A stretch of 64,000 bases of DNA, taken from Mycobacterium bourgelatii (GTDB lineage Bacteria > Actinomycetota > Actinomycetes > Mycobacteriales > Mycobacteriaceae). Location of the stretch: contig NZ_BLKZ01000001.1 in the NCBI RefSeq assembly GCF_010723575.1, forward strand, positions 1,674,001 to 1,738,000. Direction: 5' to 3'. A program made the position numbers and the translations under genes. Below the pieces are notes generated by a model, which worked only from the letters and a program-made list of their open reading frames with translations, was not told where the DNA came from and did no database searches. Shown piece after piece: positions 9,065 through 18,048 of this stretch; position 1 is the first letter of the stretch; each line of letters starts with the position of its first letter.

Positions 9065-10411
9065 TTAGCGGGACAGGCACTCCTTGACGCCCTCGTAGAC
9101 GCCATCGCGGTACGCGTCGACGCGTTCGGCGCCCTGTCCCTGGCGCTGGACGTCGCCGGAGCCCCGGAAGATCAGCAGCGCCGCCACCGCCTTGTCGAGG
9201 TCGCCGGGGGAGAGCTTGAATATGGCCGTCTCGCGGTTTGCGAGCAGCAGGTTGGCGGCCCAGGCGCCGGCCAGGCAATCGGCACGCAGCGAGGTGTTCT
9301 TGTCGTTGCTTCCCTGGCCGAACCGGTGCAGGGCGGCGAGCCCATATTGCGTGGCGATCAATGTGGAGACGGCGAAATCGCCCGCTTCGTCATAGATCGC
9401 CGGCATCGTCTTGACGGCATCAAAGCCCACGTAATCCTCTGGTACGCAGTAGAACAGCACATACTCGGTGACGGGGGCGCCGCCGCACGTCGGTGGCCGC
9501 CGCGGATCGAACGGTCGCGCCGGCTGCAGCGGCTGCCACGGCTCGTCGGCGAGGAGCGGGAACACCTTCGACCAGTAGTCCTCGAGGTCGACGGGAACCA
9601 GGTTGACGATGTCCTCGTAGGGCGCGTTGCCGCCGCTGGCCACGTCGGCCAAGCTGTTGAACGGGATCTCGGTGACCAGCGGGTCGCCGTCCCGATATTC
9701 CTTGCACCTGGAGGTTCCCTCTTCGAATCCGGTGCGGTAGGAGCTGACCCGGTCGAAGCCGCTGCCGTGGGCGCGGGGGTCGTCCTTTTGGGTGCCGGGT
9801 TCGTCGCGCAGGAACAGGAAACCCGCCAGCGCGCGGTCCTGGTCGTTGAGGCTGGGGGTGAACGTCTTGTCCTTGATCGCATGTGCCGCCCACGCTCCGG
9901 CGAAGCAGTCCGCCTGGATCTCCTTGGTCACCGTCAGGCCGGAGAACTCCGCCCGCGCCTGGATGGCGTGTCCGAACTCGTGGGCAAGCACCACCGGTAT
10001 GACGAAGTCGCCGAAGCGCTTACGCAGGCTGGGCAGGAGTCCTTCGGCGTCCCAGGCGACGACGTCGGCCTTGGGGCAATAGAACGCGTTGCCGGCGATG
10101 TCGGCTTTCGAACTCGCGCACGGCGGCAGGTTTCCCGAGGACGGTGCGACCGCGTAGAAGCCCCCTTTGACCGGCGTGTATTCGCGACCGTACAGCTTGG
10201 GAAACTCGGTCTTCCAGAAGGCCTCGATGTCTGCAATCGCTTTGGCCGCAATCTGATTCACCGGATTCGAAGCGTCGCCGTTGATCTGCACCGCGGCGCC
10301 GGTCGACGGTGGGGCTGGCTTCGACTTAGTCGACGTCCGGGTAAAGGTGCAACCGACGCAGAACAACGCGATCACTACGGCCAGGGCCAGCGCGCGTGTG
10401 CCGGACCGCAT
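9065..10411 (-). CDS. Putative neutral zinc metallopeptidase lipoprotein
   Basis: 448 residues. The N-terminus MRSGTRALALAVVIALFCVGC is a lipoprotein-type signal with a weak lipobox (CVGC). The peptidase signature is HEFGHAIQ, with downstream KEIQADCFAGAWAAH supplying the third Glu-type ligand, as in the YpfJ/neutral zinc metallopeptidase family. A second repeat-like stretch, ADCLAGAWAANLL, near the C-terminus lacks its own HExxH, so the protein looks internally duplicated with one inactive half. ATG 10411 is chosen because AGGGAG lies at a suitable distance; a longer open frame exists upstream. Likely outside the plasma membrane. Substrate unknown. Confidence 0.8.
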   Translation of the reverse strand: MRSGTRALALAVVIALFCVGCTFTRTSTKSKPAPPSTGAAVQINGDASNPVNQIAAKAIADIEAFWKTEFPKLYGREYTPVKGGFYAVAPSSGNLPPCASSKADIAGNAFYCPKADVVAWDAEGLLPSLRKRFGDFVIPVVLAHEFGHAIQARAEFSGLTVTKEIQADCFAGAWAAHAIKDKTFTPSLNDQDRALAGFLFLRDEPGTQKDDPRAHGSGFDRVSSYRTGFEEGTSRCKEYRDGDPLVTEIPFNSLADVASGGNAPYEDIVNLVPVDLEDYWSKVFPLLADEPWQPLQPARPFDPRRPPTCGGAPVTEYVLFYCVPEDYVGFDAVKTMPAIYDEAGDFAVSTLIATQYGLAALHRFGQGSNDKNTSLRADCLAGAWAANLLLANRETAIFKLSPGDLDKAVAALLIFRGSGDVQRQGQGAERVDAYRDGVYEGVKECLSR

Positions 10412-10466
10412 CTGCAGCTCCCTCTGTCGCAAAAGGCGTTTGGAGACAACAGCTCCGAAGTGACGG

Positions 10467-11000
10467 CTATTCCTCTGGTTGATCGTCAACCCGGAACCGG
10501 AAACTGATGTCCTGCGGATCGGTCACGGTTACCGTGATGCCGTACTTTTTGCTGCCGTCAACAAGTTCGCACCGGATGGTCGTTCCCTCAAGTCCTTTCA
10601 AGTTTTCGGGGCAGGTTACCGAGTCCGGTCGCTGCCCCACCTGCTGCAACAACTGGTCACTGATGGCACGAGCCACCTCGTCCTTGTCGCGGGTCTTGAC
10701 CATGTCGAACTTGACGTCCTTGCCCTCGACGCTGGTCACCGTGACATTGATGTCGTAGGTGATGCCCTTGACCTTCATCTTGCAGTTGAGCTGGGCTCCG
10801 ACCTTGGCCTCCAGGTCGCCGGGACAGCTCACCTCCTCCGGCTTATTGCCCTGAGGGTCGGTCATCTTCTCGGCAATCTGGTCGGACACGTCGTCCTTGC
10901 CGACCGTTCTGGACGTCGTGGCCGTGCAGGCCGCGGCGTTGGCCGCCAGCGTTGTTGCCGCAACCGAAACCAGAAAAGTCCGAAAGATCGAGTGTGCCAT
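10467..11000 (-). CDS. DUF4333-type lipoprotein with two repeats
   Basis: 177 residues starting MAHSIFRTFLVSVAATTLAAN with Cys at the end of AAAC, so a probable lipoprotein. Two DUF4333-like repeats follow, each with a Cys pair: EEVSCPGDLEAKVGAQLNCKM and DSVTCPENLKGLEGTTIRCEL. AGGAGG lies 6 bases before ATG 11000, which decides the start over an upstream in-frame ATG. It precedes the metallopeptidase gene by 55 bases on the same strand, so one transcript is likely. It may be the equivalent of M. tuberculosis Rv3033, judged from place and strand only. Function unknown. Confidence 0.75.
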   Translation of the reverse strand: MAHSIFRTFLVSVAATTLAANAAACTATTSRTVGKDDVSDQIAEKMTDPQGNKPEEVSCPGDLEAKVGAQLNCKMKVKGITYDINVTVTSVEGKDVKFDMVKTRDKDEVARAISDQLLQQVGQRPDSVTCPENLKGLEGTTIRCELVDGSKKYGITVTVTDPQDISFRFRVDDQPEE

Positions 11001-11120
11001 TACGCCTCCTGGCAGCCGACATTTTGACAACCGTGAATGGGGGAGATAATTGCACGCTGAGCAAACTTCTGAAAGAGGATCTTTGAGAAGAACTGGGCAG
11101 TCGCCGATCGGGTTGTCGGG

Positions 11121-12467
11121 TCAACCCAGGTTTTGGTAGCGGCGCAACGCTTCGGCGCGCTCGGCGCCGTGGTCGACGATCGGCTGCGGATAGTTTGCGG
11201 GCCGATCGCCTTTCCGCAGCCGTAGGTCGCCGACATCGGCCAGTTCCGGAACCCACCGCCGGACGTAATCGCCTGAAGGGTCGAACTTTTCGCCCTGCTT
11301 GTCCGGGTTGAACACCCGGAAATACGGCGCCGCGTCGGTGCCGCATCCCGCGGTCCACTGCCACCCGTGCTGGTTGTTGGCCATGTCGCCGTCCACCAAC
11401 TGGTCAAGGAACCAACGTGCCCCCCATTGCCAGGGCAGGTGCAGGTCCTTGACCAGGAATGAGGCGACGATCATCCGCAAACGGTTATGCAGCCATCCCG
11501 TCTCGCGCAGTTGGCGCATGCCGGCATCGACCAGAGGAAAACCGGTTTCGCCTGCCTTCCAGGCTTCGAATCGGCGTTCGGCGTCGGCATCGGTATCGGT
11601 TTGGATGGCGTCGAATCCGCGATTCCAATTCCACCACGCGCTATCGGGCCAGTGGTGCAGCACCGAAGCATAGAAATCGCGGAATGCCAACTCTCGCAGG
11701 TACGCCGCGTCGCCCTTCCGCCGCGGATTCAGGTCCACGGCCATCGTGCGTGGGTGGATCGTGCCGAACTTCAAGTGCGCCGACATCCGGCTGGTGCCTG
11801 GCAGGTCGGGCCGGTTGCGGTCGTCGGCGTAGCGTTGCAGTCCGTCGTCGACAAACGCGGCCCACTGCGAACGAGCCGCGGCTTCACCGGCGGTCACGTC
11901 GAGGGTGACTCCGGGATCGGGGATCTCACATGGCTCTATGTCCGACGGCTCGACCCAGCGGACGCGGCCGGCCTGCGCGGGCTGCCGCCACCCGGCTTCG
12001 CGCCACTGCGCGAAAAATGGCGTGAAGACCTTGTATGGGGTGCCGTCAGGTTTGGTGACGCGGCCGGGCGAGACCAAATACGGTGAACCGGTTGCGACCA
12101 ATGGCACCGGATCGAGCGCCTGGCGGACCCGCTCGTCGCGTCGTCGCCCAAATGGCGCGTAGTCCGCCGAGATGTGTACCGATGAGGCACCGATCCGCTT
12201 GACGATCTCGGGGATTCGCTGCTCGGGTCGGCCCCGGACCACCAGCAGTCGGCCGTCCAGATCCGCGTTGAGCTGTCGCAGCGCGTCGCCCAGGAACTGC
12301 AGCCGCCGTTGGCCGGACGAAGCCTCCAACCGGGGGTCGACGACGAAACAGGCAAGCACTGTGTTGGTTTCGTCGGGAGCGCCGTCGGCGGCGGCAGCGG
12401 CTGCGGCCGCCAGCGCCGGGTGATCACCCAACCGGAGGTCGCGGCGAAACCACAGCAGTGTGGTCAT
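11121..12467 (-). CDS. phr: Deoxyribodipyrimidine photolyase
   Basis: 448 residues, class I photolyase/cryptochrome family. It repairs UV-induced cyclobutane pyrimidine dimers using blue light and FADH. The N-terminal antenna domain starts TTLLWFRRDLRLGDHPAL. The FAD-binding domain carries FPLVDAGMRQLRETGWLHNR, WQWGARWFLDQLVDGDMANN and WQWTAGCGTDAAPYFRVFNP, including the conserved Trp and Asn/Asp positions. It follows tspO after 3 bases and is probably expressed from the mmpL promoter at about 15.08 kb. M. tuberculosis has no photolyase at this place. The gene fits a light-protection role for the island. Confidence 0.93.
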   Translation of the reverse strand: MTTLLWFRRDLRLGDHPALAAAAAAAADGAPDETNTVLACFVVDPRLEASSGQRRLQFLGDALRQLNADLDGRLLVVRGRPEQRIPEIVKRIGASSVHISADYAPFGRRRDERVRQALDPVPLVATGSPYLVSPGRVTKPDGTPYKVFTPFFAQWREAGWRQPAQAGRVRWVEPSDIEPCEIPDPGVTLDVTAGEAAARSQWAAFVDDGLQRYADDRNRPDLPGTSRMSAHLKFGTIHPRTMAVDLNPRRKGDAAYLRELAFRDFYASVLHHWPDSAWWNWNRGFDAIQTDTDADAERRFEAWKAGETGFPLVDAGMRQLRETGWLHNRLRMIVASFLVKDLHLPWQWGARWFLDQLVDGDMANNQHGWQWTAGCGTDAAPYFRVFNPDKQGEKFDPSGDYVRRWVPELADVGDLRLRKGDRPANYPQPIVDHGAERAEALRRYQNLG

Positions 12468-12470
12468 GAT

Positions 12471-12956
12471 TCAGCGATTGAGGAACCAGATGTGGGTGGA
12501 TAAAGCGGTGGCGAAGCCACACCACAGCGCATACGGCGACAACGCCGCGCCGGCCCGGGGGTCAGCCTCGGCCGCCCGTTTGACCAGATCGGCACTGCTG
12601 GCGGTGAGCGCCGCGGCGCCGAGCGCGGACGCGCCGAGTCTGTGGTAGCGGAAGAACAACCAACTCCAACCGGCGTTGAGGATCAGGTTGACGCCCAGCG
12701 CGGTGATGAAGCCGCGCGCCTTCTCCGGCCGTCCCGTCTCGCGAAATCGGTCGATCGCCACGGTGGAGGTCGCCGCGATGTCCGTGTACAGCGCGGTCCA
12801 AACCACCGGGAAAGTGACACTGGGCGGTTGGTACGAAGGCTTGCGGATACGCGCAAACCAGGTGGGGGTGCCACCGCGGCCCGGGCTCGCGATGCTCCCA
12901 GCTGTCGCCGCCGCGGCGACGGCCAGCGAAGTCCCCGCCAGGGTCTTGCTATTCAT
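12471..12956 (-). CDS. tspO: TspO/MBR family membrane protein
   Basis: 161 residues with about five membrane helices. Family signatures are visible: WFARIRKPSYQPPSVTFPVVW, WTALYTDIAA, LILNAGWSWLFFRYHR and LSPYALWCGFATALSTHIW. TspO proteins bind porphyrins and other tetrapyrroles and help handle photo-oxidative stress; in Rhodobacter TspO lowers photopigment gene expression. GGAGG precedes ATG 12956, which overlaps the mmpL stop by 8 bases; the photolyase gene starts 3 bases after its own stop. This tight mmpL-tspO-phr arrangement suggests a common light or porphyrin response, which is inference. Confidence 0.9.
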   Translation of the reverse strand: MNSKTLAGTSLAVAAAATAGSIASPGRGGTPTWFARIRKPSYQPPSVTFPVVWTALYTDIAATSTVAIDRFRETGRPEKARGFITALGVNLILNAGWSWLFFRYHRLGASALGAAALTASSADLVKRAAEADPRAGAALSPYALWCGFATALSTHIWFLNR

Positions 12957-15048
12957 TCGAAGATCCTCCATCTGTCGGTTGAGCTTGCCGCTCAACCGAT
13001 TTGAGATCGGTAGGCCACCAGATGCGGTCACCGATCAGGGCGAACAATGCCGGGATGACCAGCGTGCGCACAACGAACGTGTCGAGCAGGACTCCCAGAC
13101 CGACGATGACGCCCAATTGGGTCATGACAATCAGCGGCAATACTCCCAATACCCAAAACACCGCGGCCAAAACGATTCCCGCGCTGGTGATCACACCGCC
13201 GGTGGCGGAAACCGCGCGGATCATGCCATCGCGGGCACCGACGATTGCGGCCTCCTCACGGGCACGGACGACCAAGAAAATGGTGTAGTCCACACCTAGG
13301 GCGGCCAGGAACAGAAAGGCGAACAGCGGCGTGCTGTTGTCCAGCGCGGGGAATCCGAACAGATGCGTGCTGGCCCAGCTGCCCATGCCGAGCGCCGCCA
13401 GGGCGCCCAGAATAGTCGCGGCCAGCAGCGTCGGCGGCGCCAGCGCGGACCGCAGCAGCACGTAGAGCACGACCAAGATGACGGCCAGGATCGTCGGTAT
13501 CAGTAGCGCCCGGTCGTGGGCCGCAGCGTCGCGCACGTCCAGCGCCTGCGCGTCGGGCCAGCCGACCAGCGCATCTGGTGTGACGTCCTTCGTCGAATTC
13601 CGAAGTGCGGCAATGGTCGTGAAGGCTTGCTCGGAGGAGGGTGCGGCATCGATCACCACTGACCATTTGGTGAGTCCCGCGGCGGAGGTACCCGCCTTGG
13701 TCGCCGAGACCACCCCGGGAGTCGCGTCGATGGCTTGTTGTACTCGGTCCGCTTGTGCGGTCGGGGCAAGGACGACGGTGGGGTTGGTCAGCCCGGCGGG
13801 GAAGTGCGCCGCCGCAACCTCGAAGCCGGCAACCGAATCCGCCTGCACCCGGAACTGTTCCGTCTGGGACAAGCCGATTCGGGTGCCGAGCAGTCCGGTG
13901 GCCAGTATCGCCAGGACGGCAACGGCGATCCCGCCGATCAGGGCGGGACGGCGAACCACCCGTACCGCAACCCCGTGCCAGAAGCCGGATTCCAGCGTGT
14001 CGCCCTCGTGCTGGCGCGGAATGAACGGCCAGAACAATCGCCGGCCGCACACGGCCAACAGCGGCGGCAGGACGAGCAGCACCGATACCGCCGCCACGAC
14101 CAGCCCGCAGGCCGCCAGCGCGCCCAGACTGCGGGTGCTGGGGGTGGTGGCGAAAACCAGGGTGAGCAGTGCCAGCACCACGGTGGCGTTGCTGGCGACG
14201 ATCGCGGGCGCGGCCCTTCGGACCGCGCGGCGCAGCGCCTCCCGGTGTTCGGCCTGGCCACTGAGCTCTTGCCGATAGCGCGAAATCAACAGCAGCGCAT
14301 AGTTGGTTCCCGCGCCGAACACCAGCACGCTGGTGATCCCAGCCGTGGATCCGTCGAAGCTCAGGCCCGTCAGCGACGCCACGGCGGTTCCCACGGACGT
14401 GGCAACCCGGTCGGCGAACCCGATGACAAAAAGCGGTACCAGCCACAGCACGGGGGACCGATACGTCGCGATGAGCAGCAGCGCCACAACCGATGCCGTC
14501 ACGGCCAGCAAGGTGATGTTGGCGTTGCTGAAGGCGTTGGCGATGTCGGCGCCGAATGCCGGCCCGCCGGTGACGTGGGCCTGCAGGTCAGCCGGCAGGC
14601 CGTTGTCAACCGCGGACCGCAGCTCCTTGACGAGCTCGCTGAGGTCCAACCCCGATACGTCGGCGTTGATCTGCCCTATGCCGATCGCGGCCTTGCCGTC
14701 CGCTGACACCATGGGAGGTGGCCCAGGGGCCGGTGCCTCGGGTTGAGCGCGGGTCTGCATGCGGTTGCGCGCGTCCGCGGCGGCGTTCACGTCGGCGGGG
14801 GTCAGCGGCGCGCCGTCGGCACGGCTGACCACCACGATGACGGAAGCTTGTCCGCCGCCGGGAAATTGCTTGGCCAATGCGTCTACCTGGGCCGATTGCG
14901 CATCCGGCGGCAGCGCCACCGGCGCCTGACTGGCCGCGCTATTGCCGCCGATGATCAGCATCACCGCGATACCTATCGCGAAGAGACCAAGCGACAGCCA
15001 CCAGGAGCGACGACTGGATACCACTGTAGCGAGACCATCCCACCGCAT
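12949..15048 (-). CDS. MMPL-family RND transporter (first copy)
   Basis: 699 residues, with membrane helices near the N-terminus (SWWLSLGLFAIGIAVMLIIGG) and two groups of five or so helices separated by soluble loops. The typical MMPL stretches are TSVLVFGAGTNYALLLISRYR and FLFLAALGVDYTIFLVVRARE. Family members export lipids or small amphiphilic molecules with proton motive force. The length is shorter than the large lipid exporters of M. tuberculosis (over 900 residues). It heads the mmpL-tspO-phr operon and is divergent from marR. Cargo unknown; a carotenoid-related cargo would fit the surroundings. Confidence 0.88.
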   Translation of the reverse strand: MRWDGLATVVSSRRSWWLSLGLFAIGIAVMLIIGGNSAASQAPVALPPDAQSAQVDALAKQFPGGGQASVIVVVSRADGAPLTPADVNAAADARNRMQTRAQPEAPAPGPPPMVSADGKAAIGIGQINADVSGLDLSELVKELRSAVDNGLPADLQAHVTGGPAFGADIANAFSNANITLLAVTASVVALLLIATYRSPVLWLVPLFVIGFADRVATSVGTAVASLTGLSFDGSTAGITSVLVFGAGTNYALLLISRYRQELSGQAEHREALRRAVRRAAPAIVASNATVVLALLTLVFATTPSTRSLGALAACGLVVAAVSVLLVLPPLLAVCGRRLFWPFIPRQHEGDTLESGFWHGVAVRVVRRPALIGGIAVAVLAILATGLLGTRIGLSQTEQFRVQADSVAGFEVAAAHFPAGLTNPTVVLAPTAQADRVQQAIDATPGVVSATKAGTSAAGLTKWSVVIDAAPSSEQAFTTIAALRNSTKDVTPDALVGWPDAQALDVRDAAAHDRALLIPTILAVILVVLYVLLRSALAPPTLLAATILGALAALGMGSWASTHLFGFPALDNSTPLFAFLFLAALGVDYTIFLVVRAREEAAIVGARDGMIRAVSATGGVITSAGIVLAAVFWVLGVLPLIVMTQLGVIVGLGVLLDTFVVRTLVIPALFALIGDRIWWPTDLKSVERQAQPTDGGSSNE

Positions 15049-15070
15049 CGATCCACCATTTCACTCGTTT

Positions 15071-15096
15071 AAGTATTAATCAATTTAACTAAGTAC
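15071..15096. promoter_or_regulatory. AT-rich candidate operator, site A (mmpL / marR divergent promoter)
   Basis: In this GC-rich region, 15071-15096 is almost pure A/T. It reads AAGTATTAAT, then CAATTTAACT, then AAGTAC. It contains the core TTAACTA shared with sites at about 17.94, 28.56 and 31.81 kb. The first half (AAGTA, TTAAT) aligns with site C before crtE. It lies between the start of mmpL (15048, minus) and marR (15124, plus), so a bound regulator could control both. MarR proteins often repress their own divergent promoters. No experiment is implied; the binding protein is inferred. Confidence 0.55.
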
Positions 15097-15123
15097 CCGA
15101 TTCGTGGATATGCTCAAGGTGAT

Positions 15124-15618
15124 ATGAAGCACGCCGAGCACACCCTTCAGCGGGCCGAGCTGGAATCACTGATCTCAGCCGATCTTCGGGAGATGTCGAC
15201 CGAATCGGACGAAATCGGTCGACTGTTCGCTGTGTCACATGATGTGCGGCCAAATGACTTTCGCGCGCTGCTGCACATCATGGTCGCCGAGACCGCCGGG
15301 CACCCGTTGACTTCGGGAGACCTGAGCCAGCGGATGGGAATGACGAATGCGGCCATTACGTACCTGGTGGACCGCCTGATCGAGTCCGGCCATGTCCGGC
15401 GTGATGCGCATCCCGAAGATCGCCGAAAGGTGACGCTGCGGATCGCCGACCCCGGATTGGCCACTGCGCGTTCCTTTTTCACCCCATTGGGGGAGCACGC
15501 GCATGCGGCGATGAACGAGCTACCGGATGCCGACTTGGCCGCCGCGCACCGGGTGTTCAGTGCATTGATCGCTGCGATGCGTCAGTTCCGACTGGAACTG
15601 GGCACGGCTCGGACATGA
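15124..15618 (+). CDS. MarR-family transcriptional regulator (paralogue 1)
   Basis: 164 residues. The winged helix-turn-helix is visible at about residues 45-110: DFRALLHIMVAETAGHPLTS, LSQRMGMTNAAITYLVDRLI, and the wing HVRRDAHPEDRRKVTLR. The core is clearly related to the two other MarR genes in this island (sharing LLHIMVAETAG and YLVDR). In Corynebacterium glutamicum a MarR-type protein (CrtR) represses the crt operon and is reported to respond to light or to geranylgeranyl diphosphate, so a similar role is plausible. Its 3' end overlaps the convergent second mmpL gene by 62 bases. Confidence 0.88.
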   Translation: MKHAEHTLQRAELESLISADLREMSTESDEIGRLFAVSHDVRPNDFRALLHIMVAETAGHPLTSGDLSQRMGMTNAAITYLVDRLIESGHVRRDAHPEDRRKVTLRIADPGLATARSFFTPLGEHAHAAMNELPDADLAAAHRVFSALIAAMRQFRLELGTART

Positions 15619-17875
15619 TGTCTTCCGGGGGAGTGGGGGGTGTCTCCCCATCTCCCTGAAGCCGTCTGTGCCATCGAGCCAGCGGGGCAGGTGCCCACCA
15701 GTTCAGTCCGCCGAGGATGTGCATGAAGGCCGGCACCAGCAACATCCGAATCAGCGTCGCATCCACCAAGATGGCGACGGTCAGTCCGAATCCGAACATG
15801 CGCATGAATGACACTTCTGCGAAAGCCAGGGCGGCGAAGGAGATTGACATCACCAGCGCCGCGGCGGTGACCACCCGCCCCGTGTGCGCCAACCCGAGCG
15901 CAATGCTTTCGTCATTGGCGCTCTTGTCGTCAGCGCGATCTCGTCGTGCTTCCAGCCAGTGCTCGCGGATACGCGAAAGCAGGAAGACTTCATAGTCCAT
16001 CGACAGGCCGAACGCGATGCAGAACATCAACACCGGCACATTCACGGCCAGGGTTCCGGTCGGCGTGGTGCCCAACGCGTTTAGATGCCCGTCCTGAAAG
16101 ATCCACACCAAAGCACCAAATGTCGCAGTGAGCGACAGGGTATTGAGCAGCACCGCCTTGATCGGCAACACCACGCTGCCGGTGAGCAGAAAGAGCAGCA
16201 CCAGCGTGACCACCGCGATGAAGCCGAGCACGAACGGAAAGCGCGAGGTGATTCCGTCGACGCAATCACGATTGGTTTGTGCCGTGCCGGTGATCAGCAC
16301 CTGTTGGCCGCCCGGCGGGAAGACCGTGTGCAACGCATCGAGCTGAGTCTCGGAGGCCTCGGTGTAGAGGGGAGCGGTGGTGTCGACGGTGAGATACGCG
16401 CTGCCGCCGGCCATTCCGGCGGGGGCCGACGGTGGGCCCCTTCGCTCGCCGGCGACGAAGGTGCCGGTGGGCGATGACACCGCCGCGACATCCTCGACCC
16501 GCGAGATCCGCCTGGCGTAGTCGTCGAGATCCTGTGTTGTCAGGCCCGCCGTTTCGGCCAGCACCAGTTTGACGCGGGTTTCGGTGTTCATCTGGAAATC
16601 GGTGCGGACCCGGTCGTTGACCTCTCGTGCCGACGACGCGGCGGGCAAGACGCGGTCATCCGGATAGCCCCAGTTCACGCCGAGGAATGGTGCTCCGAGT
16701 GCCAACAGCAGGACGATCAATGTCAGCGCCGCCGCAATCGCACGGCGGGTGACGAACTTTGACGTTCGGTACCAGAAGTTCGCTTCGATGCGACGGCGTG
16801 TCGGTTCGGGACGGCCCAGCAGGCGCCTTCCCCATTGCCACACGTTCAGCGCATCGAGACGGTCGCCGAGCAGGACGATCGCGGTCGGCGCCACCACCAC
16901 CGCGGCGACCGCGGCGAAAGTCACCACCGCCACACCCGCATACGCGAAGGACTTCAGAAAGTACATCGGGAACAGAGCGGTCGCGAGCAGTGACAGTGCG
17001 ACCGTCACAGCGGAGAACAGCACGGTGCGGCCGGCGGTGGACATGGTGCGCAGCAGCGCTCTGTTGCGGCCCGCCGCGCCGGGAGTCTCGCGGCCCAGTT
17101 CGTCGCGGTACCGGCTGACGATCAGCAGCGTGTAGTCGACGGCCAGCGCAAATCCCAGCGCGACGGCGACGTTCAGGGCAAAGATCGACACGTCGGTGAA
17201 CATTGCGATTCCGCGCAACACCGCCAGTGAACCCAGGATGGCGAACCCGCCCACCGCCATCGGAACGGCAGCCGCCAGCAGCCCGCCGAAGACCCAGGCC
17301 AACGCGATGAAGCTCAACGGTATGGCGATGACTTCCATTCGCAGTAAGTCGTTTTCGGTCTGCTTGTTCACTTGGGAGTAGACGATTGCCGACCCACCGG
17401 CCTGCACCGAGATCCCGTCGCGATCGCGAGTCAAACCTTCTGCGAGTGCTTGTGCATGTATGGGTGCGCTGGTTTCGTCACCTTCGAGGGCGGCCAGGAT
17501 CATCGCCGATGTGCCGTCCGTGCTGATCATTCCGGGCCCCGCCTGCGGCGAATCCCAGGGCGACACCACCTGCGACACCCACGGGGACTCTTTGAGTTGC
17601 TGCGCAATGTCGACGCCGACCGTCTTGGCCGCACCCTCTGTCACGCCGTCCGGCGCGGTGATCAGCAGGACCATTTCCATGCCGCCCTGCCGGAACTTCT
17701 GGGCGAGGATTTCCGCGCCACGAGCGCTCTCCGACTGCGGATCAAGAAACCCGCCGCCGGACAAACTGCCCGCCGCCGGGACGCCGAAGATGGCAGTGCC
17801 GATCATGAACATGATGACCAGCGCCATGATCCGTCGCGGTGAAGAGATACAGACTTGGGCGATTTTCGCTAACAC
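15557..17875 (-). CDS. MMPL-family RND transporter (second copy)
   Basis: 772 residues, GTG start with AGAGGA before it. Membrane helix 1 is RRIMALVIMFMIGTAIFGVP. The two MMPL blocks contain ALNVAVALGFALAVDYTLLIVSRYRDE-type sequence and MFCIAFGLSMDYEVFLLSRI. It ends with LNWWAPAPLARWHRRL, a typical family ending, and a Pro-rich tail. It differs from the first mmpL in length and loops, so it is not a recent duplicate. It is divergent from the idi-glycosyltransferase unit across an AT-rich control region. Corynebacterial crt operons also include an RND permease gene, which supports a link to carotenoids. Confidence 0.9.
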   Translation of the reverse strand: MLAKIAQVCISSPRRIMALVIMFMIGTAIFGVPAAGSLSGGGFLDPQSESARGAEILAQKFRQGGMEMVLLITAPDGVTEGAAKTVGVDIAQQLKESPWVSQVVSPWDSPQAGPGMISTDGTSAMILAALEGDETSAPIHAQALAEGLTRDRDGISVQAGGSAIVYSQVNKQTENDLLRMEVIAIPLSFIALAWVFGGLLAAAVPMAVGGFAILGSLAVLRGIAMFTDVSIFALNVAVALGFALAVDYTLLIVSRYRDELGRETPGAAGRNRALLRTMSTAGRTVLFSAVTVALSLLATALFPMYFLKSFAYAGVAVVTFAAVAAVVVAPTAIVLLGDRLDALNVWQWGRRLLGRPEPTRRRIEANFWYRTSKFVTRRAIAAALTLIVLLLALGAPFLGVNWGYPDDRVLPAASSAREVNDRVRTDFQMNTETRVKLVLAETAGLTTQDLDDYARRISRVEDVAAVSSPTGTFVAGERRGPPSAPAGMAGGSAYLTVDTTAPLYTEASETQLDALHTVFPPGGQQVLITGTAQTNRDCVDGITSRFPFVLGFIAVVTLVLLFLLTGSVVLPIKAVLLNTLSLTATFGALVWIFQDGHLNALGTTPTGTLAVNVPVLMFCIAFGLSMDYEVFLLSRIREHWLEARRDRADDKSANDESIALGLAHTGRVVTAAALVMSISFAALAFAEVSFMRMFGFGLTVAILVDATLIRMLLVPAFMHILGGLNWWAPAPLARWHRRLQGDGETPPTPPEDIMSEPCPVPVGTDASQRSMH

Positions 17876-17920
17876 GGGCGGTCCTCTGCGCTGGTTGCCG
17901 GCTCAGGCTTCCTAGGGATA

Positions 17921-17960
17921 CCCATTAATTTTGTGAACCATTCAATAACTTAACTATGTT
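17921..17960. promoter_or_regulatory. AT-rich candidate operator, site B (second mmpL / idi divergent promoter)
   Basis: The 98-base gap between mmpL (start 17875, minus) and the first possible idi start holds CCCATTAATTTTGTGAACCA then TTCAATAACTTAACTATG. The part TGAACCATT, with TTAACTA ten bases further on, aligns without gaps to the reverse complement of site D at 31.8 kb, where the same two blocks occur with the same spacing. Such A/T density is unusual in the surrounding DNA. It is probably a shared operator for both divergent genes. Confidence 0.55.
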
Positions 17961-18048
17961 TTGAAGTGGGTATATGGTGGCAGTAAGGGGGACGTATCCG
18001 GAACCATTCGCCGCGACGTCCATTAGCGATGCGCAGAGAGGGTTTGTT

